Below are positions 15,238 through 21,284 of a stretch of 37,266 nt of DNA, in pieces; within the stretch, counting starts at the first letter, position 1; every line of letters starts with the position of its first letter. Position numbers and translations under genes: made by a program. The stretch comes from a virus, in the IMG/VR virus record IMGVR_UViG_3300031687_000046, positions 1 to 37,266 of that record; one strand, written 5' to 3'. The notes under the pieces are model-generated. The model was not told where the DNA came from. It did not search any database and saw only the letters and a program-made list of their open reading frames with translations.

Positions 15238-15451
15238 TAATAAAATTAGTCTATGGAAAAGAAAACCTAAAGAAACAGATGTGGCTGGTAAAGCCTATCC
15301 TCATTATTCTGGAAATCTTGTCTGTGATGGAGTTACCAAAGATATAGCTATTTGGATTCAAACAGAGAAAACTAAACCAGGTAGTCCAGATTTATCAGGA
15401 ACTATATCTGAGCCTTATAAAAAACCATCAAGTGAGGAGCAACCATTTTAA
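15224..15451 (+). CDS. Small ssDNA-binding-like protein, 75 aa
   Basis: The N-terminal ~55 residues (KISLWKRKPKETDVAGKAYP, then NLVCDGVTKDIAIWIQTEKT) look like a small OB-fold. The last residues SSEEQPF copy the acidic ...PF tip with which SSB proteins recruit partners. It begins inside the ERF gene and ends at the DUF3310 start. AAGGAAATAAC lies before the ATG. A minimal SSB is the favoured reading; a DUF736-like protein of unknown role is the alternative. Confidence 0.72.
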   Translation: MAEFNNKISLWKRKPKETDVAGKAYPHYSGNLVCDGVTKDIAIWIQTEKTKPGSPDLSGTISEPYKKPSSEEQPF

Positions 15452-15762
15452 TGGCTGAAAGCGAAAACCCAAATCACTATAAAAAAAGTATTCAGACTTA
15501 TGATGCAATCGTAAGCCAACTATCTAGTTTAGAGGTAGTTGGTTTCTTGCGTTCACAAATTTTGAAATACACAATGAGGTTTGGTGCGAAACATGGCAGT
15601 ACAGCAGAAGCTTGTTTGATGGATGTAAAAAAAGCTAATTGGTATTCAGCAAAACTAGAACTTCAATTGCAAGGATTAGGTAGTCCAAAACAAAAAGCAC
15701 CTGACTATGTAACTAAACCTAACATCACTAATTTATTTGATAAGGATAAAGATGGAAGATAA
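15451..15762 (+). CDS. DUF3310 protein, 103 aa
   Basis: NPNHYKKSIQTYDAIVSQLS near the start and ILKYTMRFGAKHGSTAEACL with DVKKANWYSAKLELQL match the DUF3310 pattern (NPNHY..., KY..R...K......DL.KA.WYL). The family is common in phage DNA-metabolism clusters and is sometimes fused to nucleotide kinases; its activity is not established. The start overlaps the preceding stop by 1 nt. Confidence 0.85.
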   Translation: MAESENPNHYKKSIQTYDAIVSQLSSLEVVGFLRSQILKYTMRFGAKHGSTAEACLMDVKKANWYSAKLELQLQGLGSPKQKAPDYVTKPNITNLFDKDKDGR

Positions 15763-16051
15763 TAAAGAAAACGATCATATATATTTAAGCAAGATCAAAT
15801 ACGATTGCTTAGATTTTATATCAACATTTATTAAACAATATAAATTCAGCCCAACTTATAAAGAGATAGCAGAAAAATTTGGATTCAGCAGAGCTAGAGC
15901 TGGTGCAATATGTGCCGAACTTTTTAAGTTAGGTTTAATCTCAAAAGGTTTAGCAGCTCATCGTAAAATTAGATTATCTAAAAAACAAATTAGTCAGATA
16001 CCCAATCTTAGTTTTAACAGAGAGTATTCAACAATGGAGTTTAGAAGATGA
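15752..16051 (+). CDS. LexA-N-terminus-like winged-helix protein, 99 aa
   Basis: SPTYKEIAEKFGFSRARAGA and the following ELFKLGLISKG form a LexA-type HTH (PT..EIA...G.....A...L..L...G.I). There is no protease domain, so it is a stand-alone DNA binder. I start it at ATG 15752, with AAGGATAAAG ahead. The longer version at 15737 only adds five residues. Likely an early regulator. Confidence 0.75.
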   Translation: MEDNKENDHIYLSKIKYDCLDFISTFIKQYKFSPTYKEIAEKFGFSRARAGAICAELFKLGLISKGLAAHRKIRLSKKQISQIPNLSFNREYSTMEFRR

Positions 16052-16233
16052 GCAAGGTTACTAAAGAAAGTTTTTTTGAAGCAAGTTTTCAAACTAAAGA
16101 AGAATTTGATTCAGCAGAGATAGCTGCTGGAGCTACTGTAAGCGATAACGCTGAACTTAAAGTTACAGAAATTAAATTAGAAAAATCTGTAATTAAACTT
16201 AACAATAGGACAGACCAGGATGGCAAGGAGTAA
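16048..16233 (+). CDS. Hypothetical protein, 61 aa
   Basis: Acidic N-terminal half (ESFFEASFQTKEEFDSAEIA) and a mixed-charge end. It overlaps the winged-helix gene by 4 nt (ATGA) and the next gene by 14 nt, the packing expected of a real gene. I recognise no family. Confidence 0.6.
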   Translation: MSKVTKESFFEASFQTKEEFDSAEIAAGATVSDNAELKVTEIKLEKSVIKLNNRTDQDGKE

Positions 16234-16414
16234 TAGTTTGTTGAGAAGATATGCTAAGCTTCAAAAACTTCATGGTGAGATTATGCAAAAACCAAAAGAA
16301 AACACAGGTCAATGCGTTCATTCACTTAAAGCTTTTAAATCTTATGTAAAAACTTTTCGACAAATAGTGTTAGTTGAAAATGGCGATGCTACTTTCAAGT
16401 TCACTCAACTTTAA
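16220..16414 (+). CDS. Hypothetical basic protein, 64 aa
   Basis: The N-terminus MARSNSLLRRYAKLQKLHGE is strongly basic and helical. The C-terminal 20 residues are beta-like with VLVENGDATFKF. Possible nucleic-acid contact from charge alone. Preceded by the 14-nt overlap with its neighbour; 67 nt of gap follow before the Xre gene. Confidence 0.6.
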   Translation: MARSNSLLRRYAKLQKLHGEIMQKPKENTGQCVHSLKAFKSYVKTFRQIVLVENGDATFKFTQL

Positions 16415-16481
16415 TTACTAACTAACTTAAAAGTTGTAAAATATTACAGGCTAGGAGTCTGCCCAAAATAAGGAGAGAGAA

Positions 16482-16922
16482 ATGACAAGACCATATAAAT
16501 CAGCAGTAAAAAGTGAGCTTCAAAAAGAAATAGATATTGAGGTTGGTAAAAGATTAAGACAAGCAAGAGCTTCCAGAAAAATACAAAAATTATCACATGA
16601 TAAAGATGGAAATATTATAGATACAATTCAGGTTAATAAACCATGTACTCAAATGCAATTAGCTAAGGAATTAAATTGCAGCTTCCAACAGATTCAAAAA
16701 TTTGAACATGGGAAAAATACACTAAGTCTTTATAAGACATTTCAAGTGTGTTGTTTTCTTAACATGGAGATTGAGCAATTTACCAACATCTATCAATTAA
16801 GATTATTCCCATCAATTAAACAAATTTTTTTTAAAGATGTTGAAACAAAATTAGTTGGTCAATATGAGCCACCAATTAATAGTTCTAAAGATAGAGATTG
16901 CTCCCTATCATCTGAGCTTTAA
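16482..16922 (+). CDS. Xre/Cro-CI-type HTH regulator, 146 aa
   Basis: VGKRLRQARASRK starts an HTH_3-like domain that is split by a ~20-residue basic/polar insertion (HDKDGNIIDTIQVNKP) before TQMQLAKELNCSFQQIQKFE, HGKNTLSLYKTFQVCCFL. The ribosome-binding site is strong (AAGGAGAGAGAA before ATG). It closes the plus-strand unit before the terminator. A repressor/antirepressor role in the lysis-lysogeny choice is likely; it could be the principal repressor instead of the 240-aa protein. Confidence 0.82.
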   Translation: MTRPYKSAVKSELQKEIDIEVGKRLRQARASRKIQKLSHDKDGNIIDTIQVNKPCTQMQLAKELNCSFQQIQKFEHGKNTLSLYKTFQVCCFLNMEIEQFTNIYQLRLFPSIKQIFFKDVETKLVGQYEPPINSSKDRDCSLSSEL

Positions 16923-17000
16923 TAAGTGCTTATTACATCATTATTCTTTAATGGTGTAAGTGGTTGTGGGTGCTTTGTAACCATCCACTTTTGTGTATTA

Positions 17001-17039
17001 AGGAAGTAGGTTTTTTAGTCATCTCCTACTTCCTTTTTT
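17001..17039 (+). terminator. Rho-independent terminator of the plus-strand unit
   Basis: AGGAAGTAGG (17001-17010) and CCTACTTCCT (17025-17034) form a perfect 10-bp stem with a 14-nt loop, followed by a run of T to 17039. This ends the 12640-16922 transcript. An AAGTGG...CCACTT stem lies just upstream (about 16959-16991). Confidence 0.9.
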
Positions 17040-17044
17040 AAAAT

Positions 17045-17614
17045 ATGAAAATAATAAACATTGAAAAAGAACCTCAGATATATTTTCTTTTTAATAAAAA
17101 TAAACTTGTTTATATAGGAGAAACCAAAGTAGAAAATGGTAAAAGAATAAATCAACATAAAGATAAAAAGTTTGATAAAGCTAAATGTATTAGTAGTAAA
17201 AAATTAAATTTTCTTAACAATGAATATTTTAGAAAATATTATGAGTTGCGATTAATTAATAGATTCAAGCCTAAATATAATAAAGAAAAAACTAAAGCTC
17301 CAAGTTTAAATAATTTTATTTGTAAAATATTTTTATTTAATGAAAATCCTAACCCTCAATTTATAACTCCTCTTACTGCTTACAATCAAATTATTTATAA
17401 AGGTAAATATAATAAGTTTCTTGAGTACAAAAATAAAAGAAGAAATAAAAAATGCCTTAATCAATATACTAAAGTTTGGGATAATTTAGATATTAATAAA
17501 AAACTTTACATTAATAATCAAAATGCTTTTAAATTTTTAGTCAATGAAACTATGAAATTACCTAAGAATTTATCTATAAAATTTACACCAAGAATAGAAA
17601 AGTTGCATAATTAA
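17045..17614 (+). CDS. GIY-YIG-type nuclease, 189 aa
   Basis: The family signature is in QIYFLFNKNKLVYIGETK (residues 11-28), with IYF for GIY and VYIG for YIG. GKRINQHKDKKFDKA supplies the conserved Arg/His segment, and YELRLINRFKPKYNK the acidic residue and C-terminal Asn-like end. These enzymes nick or cut DNA; phages use them as homing nucleases or for DNA degradation. The ATG is only 6 nt past a terminator, there is no Shine-Dalgarno, and the gene is more AT-rich and Lys/Asn-rich than its neighbours, suggesting late acquisition. A stand-alone homing nuclease is possible. Confidence 0.82.
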   Translation: MKIINIEKEPQIYFLFNKNKLVYIGETKVENGKRINQHKDKKFDKAKCISSKKLNFLNNEYFRKYYELRLINRFKPKYNKEKTKAPSLNNFICKIFLFNENPNPQFITPLTAYNQIIYKGKYNKFLEYKNKRRNKKCLNQYTKVWDNLDINKKLYINNQNAFKFLVNETMKLPKNLSIKFTPRIEKLHN

Positions 17615-17623
17615 CTATTAGAA

Positions 17624-17794
17624 ATGTTTTTTATTATATTTAAACCCAAAGATAAATTTAGAAGTTATAGCAATCAGATTTTTGCAACAGAAGCAGAAGC
17701 TCTGGATTGGGGTAAGAGATCATTTAAAAGAAAAGATATTTGGGAGGTAGTTCCCTACAACTCAGAGAACTACGAAAAGTATTGGTATAAATAA
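17624..17794 (+). CDS. Hypothetical protein, 56 aa
   Basis: Open from ATG 17624 to TAA 17794, just after the GIY-YIG gene; reads MFFIIFKPKDKFRSYSNQIF and ends in a Tyr/Trp/Asn-rich tail (EVVPYNSENYEKYWYK). Aromatic content and an A-T-E-A-E-A-L-D-W segment look like a small folded domain. The stop touches the integrase stop with no gap, leaving no space for a terminator between the convergent genes. Function unknown. Confidence 0.55.
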   Translation: MFFIIFKPKDKFRSYSNQIFATEAEALDWGKRSFKRKDIWEVVPYNSENYEKYWYK

Positions 17795-18949
17795 TTAGTT
17801 ATTAAACTGTTGGTTCTGCCAATCGCTTCTTCCTTTTTCCATTTCAGTATTGGCATAAGGCTTAATGTAAGTTCGGTTCACAAAATTTACATCCTTATCT
17901 CCAAGAGCATTAGCTAGATCCTGAGGATCTGTGTATTTCTTTTCCTTAGCCCAGTAGGTAGCCATGTAGTGCCTAAAAAAGTAACACTTTCTAGGTATGG
18001 GTAACACTACCCCAAAACTCTTTGTTGCCCTGTCTAAGGCTCTTATAAGAGTTTCTAAACGCATATAATTACCCAAGTCATTAAGGAATAAGCTTTCCTG
18101 ATTAGCTGGTAATTTACTGATGTGTTCTTGGATCTTATCTTTAAGACCAGATGAGATAACTAAATCTCTAGTACCACCTTTAGTCTTAGGTGTACCAAGA
18201 GAACCATCTCTTTTAACTGCATGAGTAATACTAATATAAGGTTGATTGGATCTAAATTTTAAATGCGATTTATTTAAACCTCTAATCTCACTTGGTCTAC
18301 AAGCAGTCTGCAACATAATATGAAACATTAATCTTATATCTTTTTTATCTATATGATTAATAAGCTCAACAACTCTATCCAATGACCACTCATTAAAATC
18401 AAGTTTGTTAAGTTGTTTCTCAGGTATCACAATATGTTTAAGATAATCTAAATCCTTACATACATTTCTAGCTATTTTTTCTTTAGCAGCAGACTCATCT
18501 AAGATAGCACTTAAAACATTAAACACTTTAGATAGTGTTTTAGGATTAATAGTTTTCTTATCCTCCAAGAATTTAACAAATGATTTTACTGAATCTTTGT
18601 CAATTAACCTAGCATCCTGGTTATAAAAGTATGGCAAGATGTGAAAGCTAGCAAAGCTATTATAATCTCTGATACAGCTTTTAGATGGTTTGCCATATTG
18701 ATCTTCTAAATAAAGCTGACGAACAAGCCATAGTTGGTGAGCTTCATCTATACTCCAATAGCTAAAATCAGTAATTTTAAAACCATCAGTTTCAACTTTC
18801 TTTACTACAATAGGAGTAAGATTTTTTCTCTTACCCCTTGTAATAAACTTGATTTTATTATCAGCACCCTTGTACTGAAAACGATACTTAGTCTGACCTC
18901 TAACTTGTACTGGTGTAATATTATTATATTGTAGTTTTTCTTTAGACAT
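17795..18949 (-). CDS. int: Tyrosine integrase, 384 aa
   Basis: Arm-binding N-terminus (1-60), core-binding domain (about 65-165) and catalytic domain (about 185-370). Catalytic positions: R218 in ACRPSEI, the beta-hairpin lysine K255/K257 in TPKTKGGTRD, R326 in YFFRH and the nucleophile Y361 in NRTYIK. The first His of the HxxR box is Tyr (Y323) and the H/W position is Asp (D351), an unusual pair of changes. The enzyme would integrate at the tRNA-Asn half-site found about 1 kb away. The ribosome-binding site AGGAGAGAG lies before the ATG. Confidence 0.94.
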   Translation of the reverse strand: MSKEKLQYNNITPVQVRGQTKYRFQYKGADNKIKFITRGKRKNLTPIVVKKVETDGFKITDFSYWSIDEAHQLWLVRQLYLEDQYGKPSKSCIRDYNSFASFHILPYFYNQDARLIDKDSVKSFVKFLEDKKTINPKTLSKVFNVLSAILDESAAKEKIARNVCKDLDYLKHIVIPEKQLNKLDFNEWSLDRVVELINHIDKKDIRLMFHIMLQTACRPSEIRGLNKSHLKFRSNQPYISITHAVKRDGSLGTPKTKGGTRDLVISSGLKDKIQEHISKLPANQESLFLNDLGNYMRLETLIRALDRATKSFGVVLPIPRKCYFFRHYMATYWAKEKKYTDPQDLANALGDKDVNFVNRTYIKPYANTEMEKGRSDWQNQQFNN

Positions 18950-18960
18950 TATGCTCTCTC

Positions 18961-19122
18961 CTATGTGTTATCCATCATTTCATTGATTAAGTTTTGTTGC
19001 TCAATACGACCAATCTGGTCAAATGTATCTGGCTTAGATTTTTTACAATCTTCATTTTCACATATTAGAAAATCATTAGAATCTAATTTTAAGTCCTCTC
19101 CACATTCTATACAAGTTTGCAT
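18961..19122 (-). CDS. Zn-ribbon mini-protein, 53 aa
   Basis: MQTCIECGEDLKLDSNDFLI is followed by CENEDC, so four Cys (4, 7, 21, 26) could hold one zinc. The ATG overlaps the stop of the previous gene, and the upstream GGGAGAGCATA cassette works as ribosome-binding site. The TAG stop leads into the AGGAGAGAGCATA that starts the integrase. It might be a recombination directionality factor or regulator given its operon position; that is a guess. Confidence 0.75.
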   Translation of the reverse strand: MQTCIECGEDLKLDSNDFLICENEDCKKSKPDTFDQIGRIEQQNLINEMMDNT

Positions 19123-19367
19123 TATGCTCTCCCTGTTAGTTTAGTTTTAAAACAAGGTAAAATATTAAACTCAACTTTATATAAAAAATCAAGTTTATCT
19201 CTAACCATATCAACAAAAGAATCATAACCAATTATACTGTCGATAACTTTCCATTGTCTTTGATTTTTACAAATAAATTCATCAACATCATTGTAAAGAC
19301 AACTATCTCCAGAACCTCTTTTATTGATAATATCTACTGCCAATTTATTTACTAATCTTTTAATCAT
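19122..19367 (-). CDS. Hypothetical protein, 81 aa, integrase operon
   Basis: A helical protein (MIKRLVNKLAVDIINKRGSG) with VDMVRDKLDFLYKVEFNIL near the C-terminus and Cys residues not arranged as a zinc site. Its last residues TGRA are encoded by the same bases that form the ribosome-binding cassette of the next gene, and its own start uses the same arrangement. Function unknown. Confidence 0.7.
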   Translation of the reverse strand: MIKRLVNKLAVDIINKRGSGDSCLYNDVDEFICKNQRQWKVIDSIIGYDSFVDMVRDKLDFLYKVEFNILPCFKTKLTGRA

Positions 19368-19663
19368 TATGCTCTCCCTCCATAATAGTTTAGCTCATTC
19401 TCTTTTTGACATTCTTCCAGCTCATCAACTGGAAGTTTTGGTTTTACAATTTTTAGATTATCAAATAAATCTAAAGCACCAACATCTTGTGCTTCTCCAA
19501 TAGTGCCATCAATTTTATGAATATTTATTGTAGCATTATATTTATCAGCACTTGCAACATTACAAATCATACCAAAGTAATTCAAAAGTCTTTTTTGATC
19601 TTTGTATAAATTTAAAGTGATTTGTATTACTTTACGATTTCTTCTTTGTTTTTGTGTAGTCAT
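19367..19663 (-). CDS. Hypothetical protein, 98 aa, first gene of integrase operon
   Basis: Basic start (MTTQKQRRNRKVIQITLNLY), then a mixed middle with IDGTIGEAQDVGALDLFDNL and an acidic end that closes with YYGGRA. AAGGAGAGAGAAAA precedes the ATG. As first gene of a four-gene unit ending in int, it could be an excisionase-like or regulatory factor, but I see no diagnostic HTH. Confidence 0.7.
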   Translation of the reverse strand: MTTQKQRRNRKVIQITLNLYKDQKRLLNYFGMICNVASADKYNATINIHKIDGTIGEAQDVGALDLFDNLKIVKPKLPVDELEECQKENELNYYGGRA

Positions 19664-19884
19664 TTTTCTCTCTCCTTATGTTAGTTGACGTTATATATTA
19701 CATAAGTTATACCTGAGATTAAGTGGATTACAACAGTCAATTGACCATATACTGCAATCATTTTACACCTAGCTCCAGGTGATATAAAAAAAATATGAAA
19801 TTGTGAGAAACGATTCGGTATAATTTTGGTATAACTTTTGTAATCAAAATTATTTTTATCGCATAAAACGAATAGTACAGTCAC

Positions 19885-19924
19885 AAAAAAAGAGCCGAAA
19901 AAAATCTTGCGATTCAATTCGGCT
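19885..19924 (-). terminator. Rho-independent terminator facing left
   Basis: On the minus strand AGCCGAA (19924-19918) pairs with TTCGGCT (19899-19893), with an inner AATC/GATT stem, and is followed by C and seven T (19891-19885). It would stop the long late transcript coming from the right before it reaches the integrase operon. Confidence 0.75.
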
Positions 19925-19935
19925 ATATATATAAA
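19907..19935 (+). promoter_or_regulatory. Promoter-like sequence ahead of the tRNA half
   Basis: TTGCGA (19907-19912), a 17-nt spacer, then TATAAA (19930-19935). The tRNA 5' end is 13 nt further on, so a start near 19942 would give a leader of about 6 nt. This spacing suits a promoter that drives the host tRNA after integration. The -35 box is in the loop of the opposing terminator. Confidence 0.65.
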
Positions 19936-19947
19936 CACTTTTAATAT

Positions 19948-19989
19948 TCCTCGGTAGCTCAGTTGGTAGAGCAGTTGACTGTTAATCAA
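19948..19989 (+). other. 5' half of a tRNA-Asn(GTT) gene: attP core
   Basis: TCCTCGG acceptor strand, TA, GCTC...GAGC D-arm with AGTTGGTA loop, A, then GTTGA-CTGTTAA-TCAA anticodon arm with GTT anticodon. tRNA-like sequence ends there: the next bases (GTTGCCCACCC) do not complete a variable loop, T-arm or 3' acceptor strand. This is therefore not a working tRNA but a 42-nt identity block for integration at the anticodon stem-loop of a host tRNA-Asn gene. Confidence 0.85.
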
Positions 19990-20176
19990 GTTGCCCACCC
20001 TAAAAACCTACCTATACCTAGTCTTTTACAAAAAAGTATAATCACAGTATATTTTTCATATTAGTTTTCATCTCATTTACCATAACTTATGTAAATTAAA
20101 TGTTAACCTAATATAAAGTTTATACCACTAAAATTCTTTACCCACCACTACCCCTGAAAGTCAATTGACTAACAAC

Positions 20177-20192
20177 TGATCTGAAAAGATCA
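20177..20192 (-). terminator. Small hairpin past the last late gene
   Basis: TGATCT-GAAA-AGATCA, a perfect 6-bp stem 12 nt after the stop at 20204 in the direction of the late transcript. No T tract follows on the minus strand, so it is more likely an mRNA end-stabiliser than a full terminator. Confidence 0.35.
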
Positions 20193-20203
20193 AACCGATT
20201 TTG

Positions 20204-20374
20204 TTACTTTCTTTTTGTTTTCTTAACTTTCTTAGCAGTCTTAGCTGCTTTCTTAAAATTGGCTGCTGTTGGAAAACCTTTAGCTCCAGGTCGTTTCATT
20301 GTTTCACCACTACCAGCTTTAATTCTTTTTCGCTTAGCATGGATGTTGGCGTATAAGCCTTTTACTTTTGCCAT
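20204..20374 (-). CDS. Small very basic protein, 56 aa
   Basis: MAKVKGLYANIHAKRKRIKA, then GSGETMKRPGAKGFPTAANF and a Lys/Ala tail. I recognise this YANI.AKR.RI..GSGE.MRKPG pattern from small basic proteins of marine phages and bacteria whose function is not known. Alanine/lysine repeats in the tail resemble histone H1-like tails, so DNA binding is plausible. The ATG overlaps the stop of the gene ahead (TAATG). Confidence 0.8.
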   Translation of the reverse strand: MAKVKGLYANIHAKRKRIKAGSGETMKRPGAKGFPTAANFKKAAKTAKKVKKTKRK

Positions 20375-20523
20375 TATCTTTTACCCTTTTTAAGTGCAAT
20401 CTTATGAGCTTTAGTAAAACTAATACCTTTAGCCATAGATGTTTTCATATCTTTCATGTGTTTTTTTGTGTGATGCACACTATGTTTTTTTAAAGTTGTT
20501 TTCTGTCTTGCAGTTAATGCCAT
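20374..20523 (-). CDS. Small His/Lys-rich protein, 49 aa
   Basis: Begins MALTARQKTTLKKHSVHHTK and continues KHMKDMKTSMAKGISFTKAH to KKGKR. Similar short KHS.HHT..HM..M...M..G.SF..AH..A sequences occur in phage genomes as far as I know. Net charge is strongly positive. Expression is supported by the TAATG link to the next gene; function unknown. Confidence 0.75.
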   Translation of the reverse strand: MALTARQKTTLKKHSVHHTKKHMKDMKTSMAKGISFTKAHKIALKKGKR

Positions 20524-20526
20524 AAT

Positions 20527-20703
20527 CTATTTGTCCTTTTCTATTAATTTTTTAAAGTATTCTTTTTTATCGCAAGTTATGTGGGATCTAGTTTCATCTG
20601 CAAAAGATAGGAAGCTCATATCATTCGTAATTTCTTTGTTACAAATTCTACATTCTCCAAGTGAAATAATTTGATCTGGTTTCTTCCAGGCTTTGTTTTT
20701 CAT
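20527..20703 (-). CDS. Zinc-finger-like protein, 58 aa
   Basis: CRIC (18-21) and HITC (41-44) give a CxxC...HxxC arrangement for one zinc ion. The first residues are MKNKAWKKPDQIISLGE and the last are a Lys/Glu-rich helix. The ATG overlaps the upstream stop as TAATG. It is in the row of tiny genes at the end of the late transcript. Confidence 0.72.
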   Translation of the reverse strand: MKNKAWKKPDQIISLGECRICNKEITNDMSFLSFADETRSHITCDKKEYFKKLIEKDK

Positions 20704-20924
20704 TATGTGGTAACCTTAAATGTTTCTTTACAATCAAATTGAGTAAAGGCTTTATATTGATCTACAAAATTTGGACTCATATCTTTTAATAATTTACTTG
20801 AATAATCATAAGCATAGTAAATACAGTTATGATAATTTTTAAATTCTATAATAGGTGTAGGTAAAGGCTTACAGTCGTTGCCTGGCAAACCACTACAAAT
20901 TAACATTACCAAAACAAAGTGCAT
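20703..20924 (-). CDS. Small exported protein, 73 aa
   Basis: The start MHFVLVMLICSGLPG is a short hydrophobic signal-like segment. Then come Pro- and Tyr-rich residues with Cys at 18, 34 and 65 (NDCKPLPTP, YHNCIYYAY, FDCKETFK). It has the look of the small signal-bearing proteins common next to marine phage lysis genes. Lipoprotein processing is not clear because no lipobox fits. Function unknown. Confidence 0.65.
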   Translation of the reverse strand: MHFVLVMLICSGLPGNDCKPLPTPIIEFKNYHNCIYYAYDYSSKLLKDMSPNFVDQYKAFTQFDCKETFKVTT

Positions 20925-21284
20925 TTATTTTTTCTTCATTTTATTCATTGTAGTCACACCAAATGAAGCTCCAACAATTGTCAAAATAATGTACCAAAAC
21001 ATTGGATCAGCATATTCTAAAATTTCCCAACCTCTTTGCATTGCGTCTTGTGTGTATGGAATAAAATGACAAGCCATTAATATTGTAAAAAATATAACTA
21101 ACCATTCATCTTTGTATGAGTTTTCTTGTTGTTTGATTTGCTCTACTGAAATTGTTTTGGCAGCTTCTATTTCTGCTGCTCTTATAATTTTAGTCTTTTC
21201 TGCCTTATGTTGAAAATGGCTAGAAATTTTATTAATCCCCATTTTTACTAAAGGATTTTTTAATAAGCTTAAAAATTGTATCAT
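20925..21284 (-). CDS. Holin-like membrane protein, 119 aa
   Basis: Two clear membrane helices at about residues 60-76 (WLVIFFTILMACHFIPY) and 93-112 (MFWYIILTIVGASFGVT), plus an amphipathic N-terminal part. The sequence between (TQDAMQRGWEILEYADPMFW) and the final VGASFG are like the GTA_holin_3TM pattern. The gene overlaps the endolysin by 4 nt, the classical holin-lysin pairing. It would time the opening of the inner membrane. Confidence 0.75.
   Translation of the reverse strand: MIQFLSLLKNPLVKMGINKISSHFQHKAEKTKIIRAAEIEAAKTISVEQIKQQENSYKDEWLVIFFTILMACHFIPYTQDAMQRGWEILEYADPMFWYIILTIVGASFGVTTMNKMKKK

Larger units (their letters stand above)
19664..20203. other. Attachment region (attP), 540 bp without a convincing gene
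   Basis: Contains the tRNA-Asn half-site, promoter and terminator listed separately. It also has two copies of the palindrome-bearing AGTCAATTGAC (19735-19745 and 20159-20169) and a heptamer family TTATACC: GTTATACC at 19706-19713, ATTATACC on the minus strand at 19824-19817, GTTATACC on the minus strand at 19835-19828 and TTATACC at 20120-20126. A CACCT-AGCTCC-AGGTG stem lies at about 19766-19781. Repeats on both sides of a core are what an integrase with arm-binding and accessory sites needs. A 105-codon open frame here runs through the tRNA half and is not credible. Confidence 0.7.

Noticed and set aside
19681-19998. A 105-codon minus-strand open frame through the attachment region
   Set aside because: It runs across the tRNA half, the promoter and the terminator, has an irregular hydrophobic composition and no ribosome-binding site; non-coding function explains the region better.
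19948-20060. A complete tRNA-Asn gene
   Set aside because: After the anticodon stem there is no variable loop, T-arm (no GGTTCGAATCC-like stretch) or acceptor 3' strand; only the 5' half is present.
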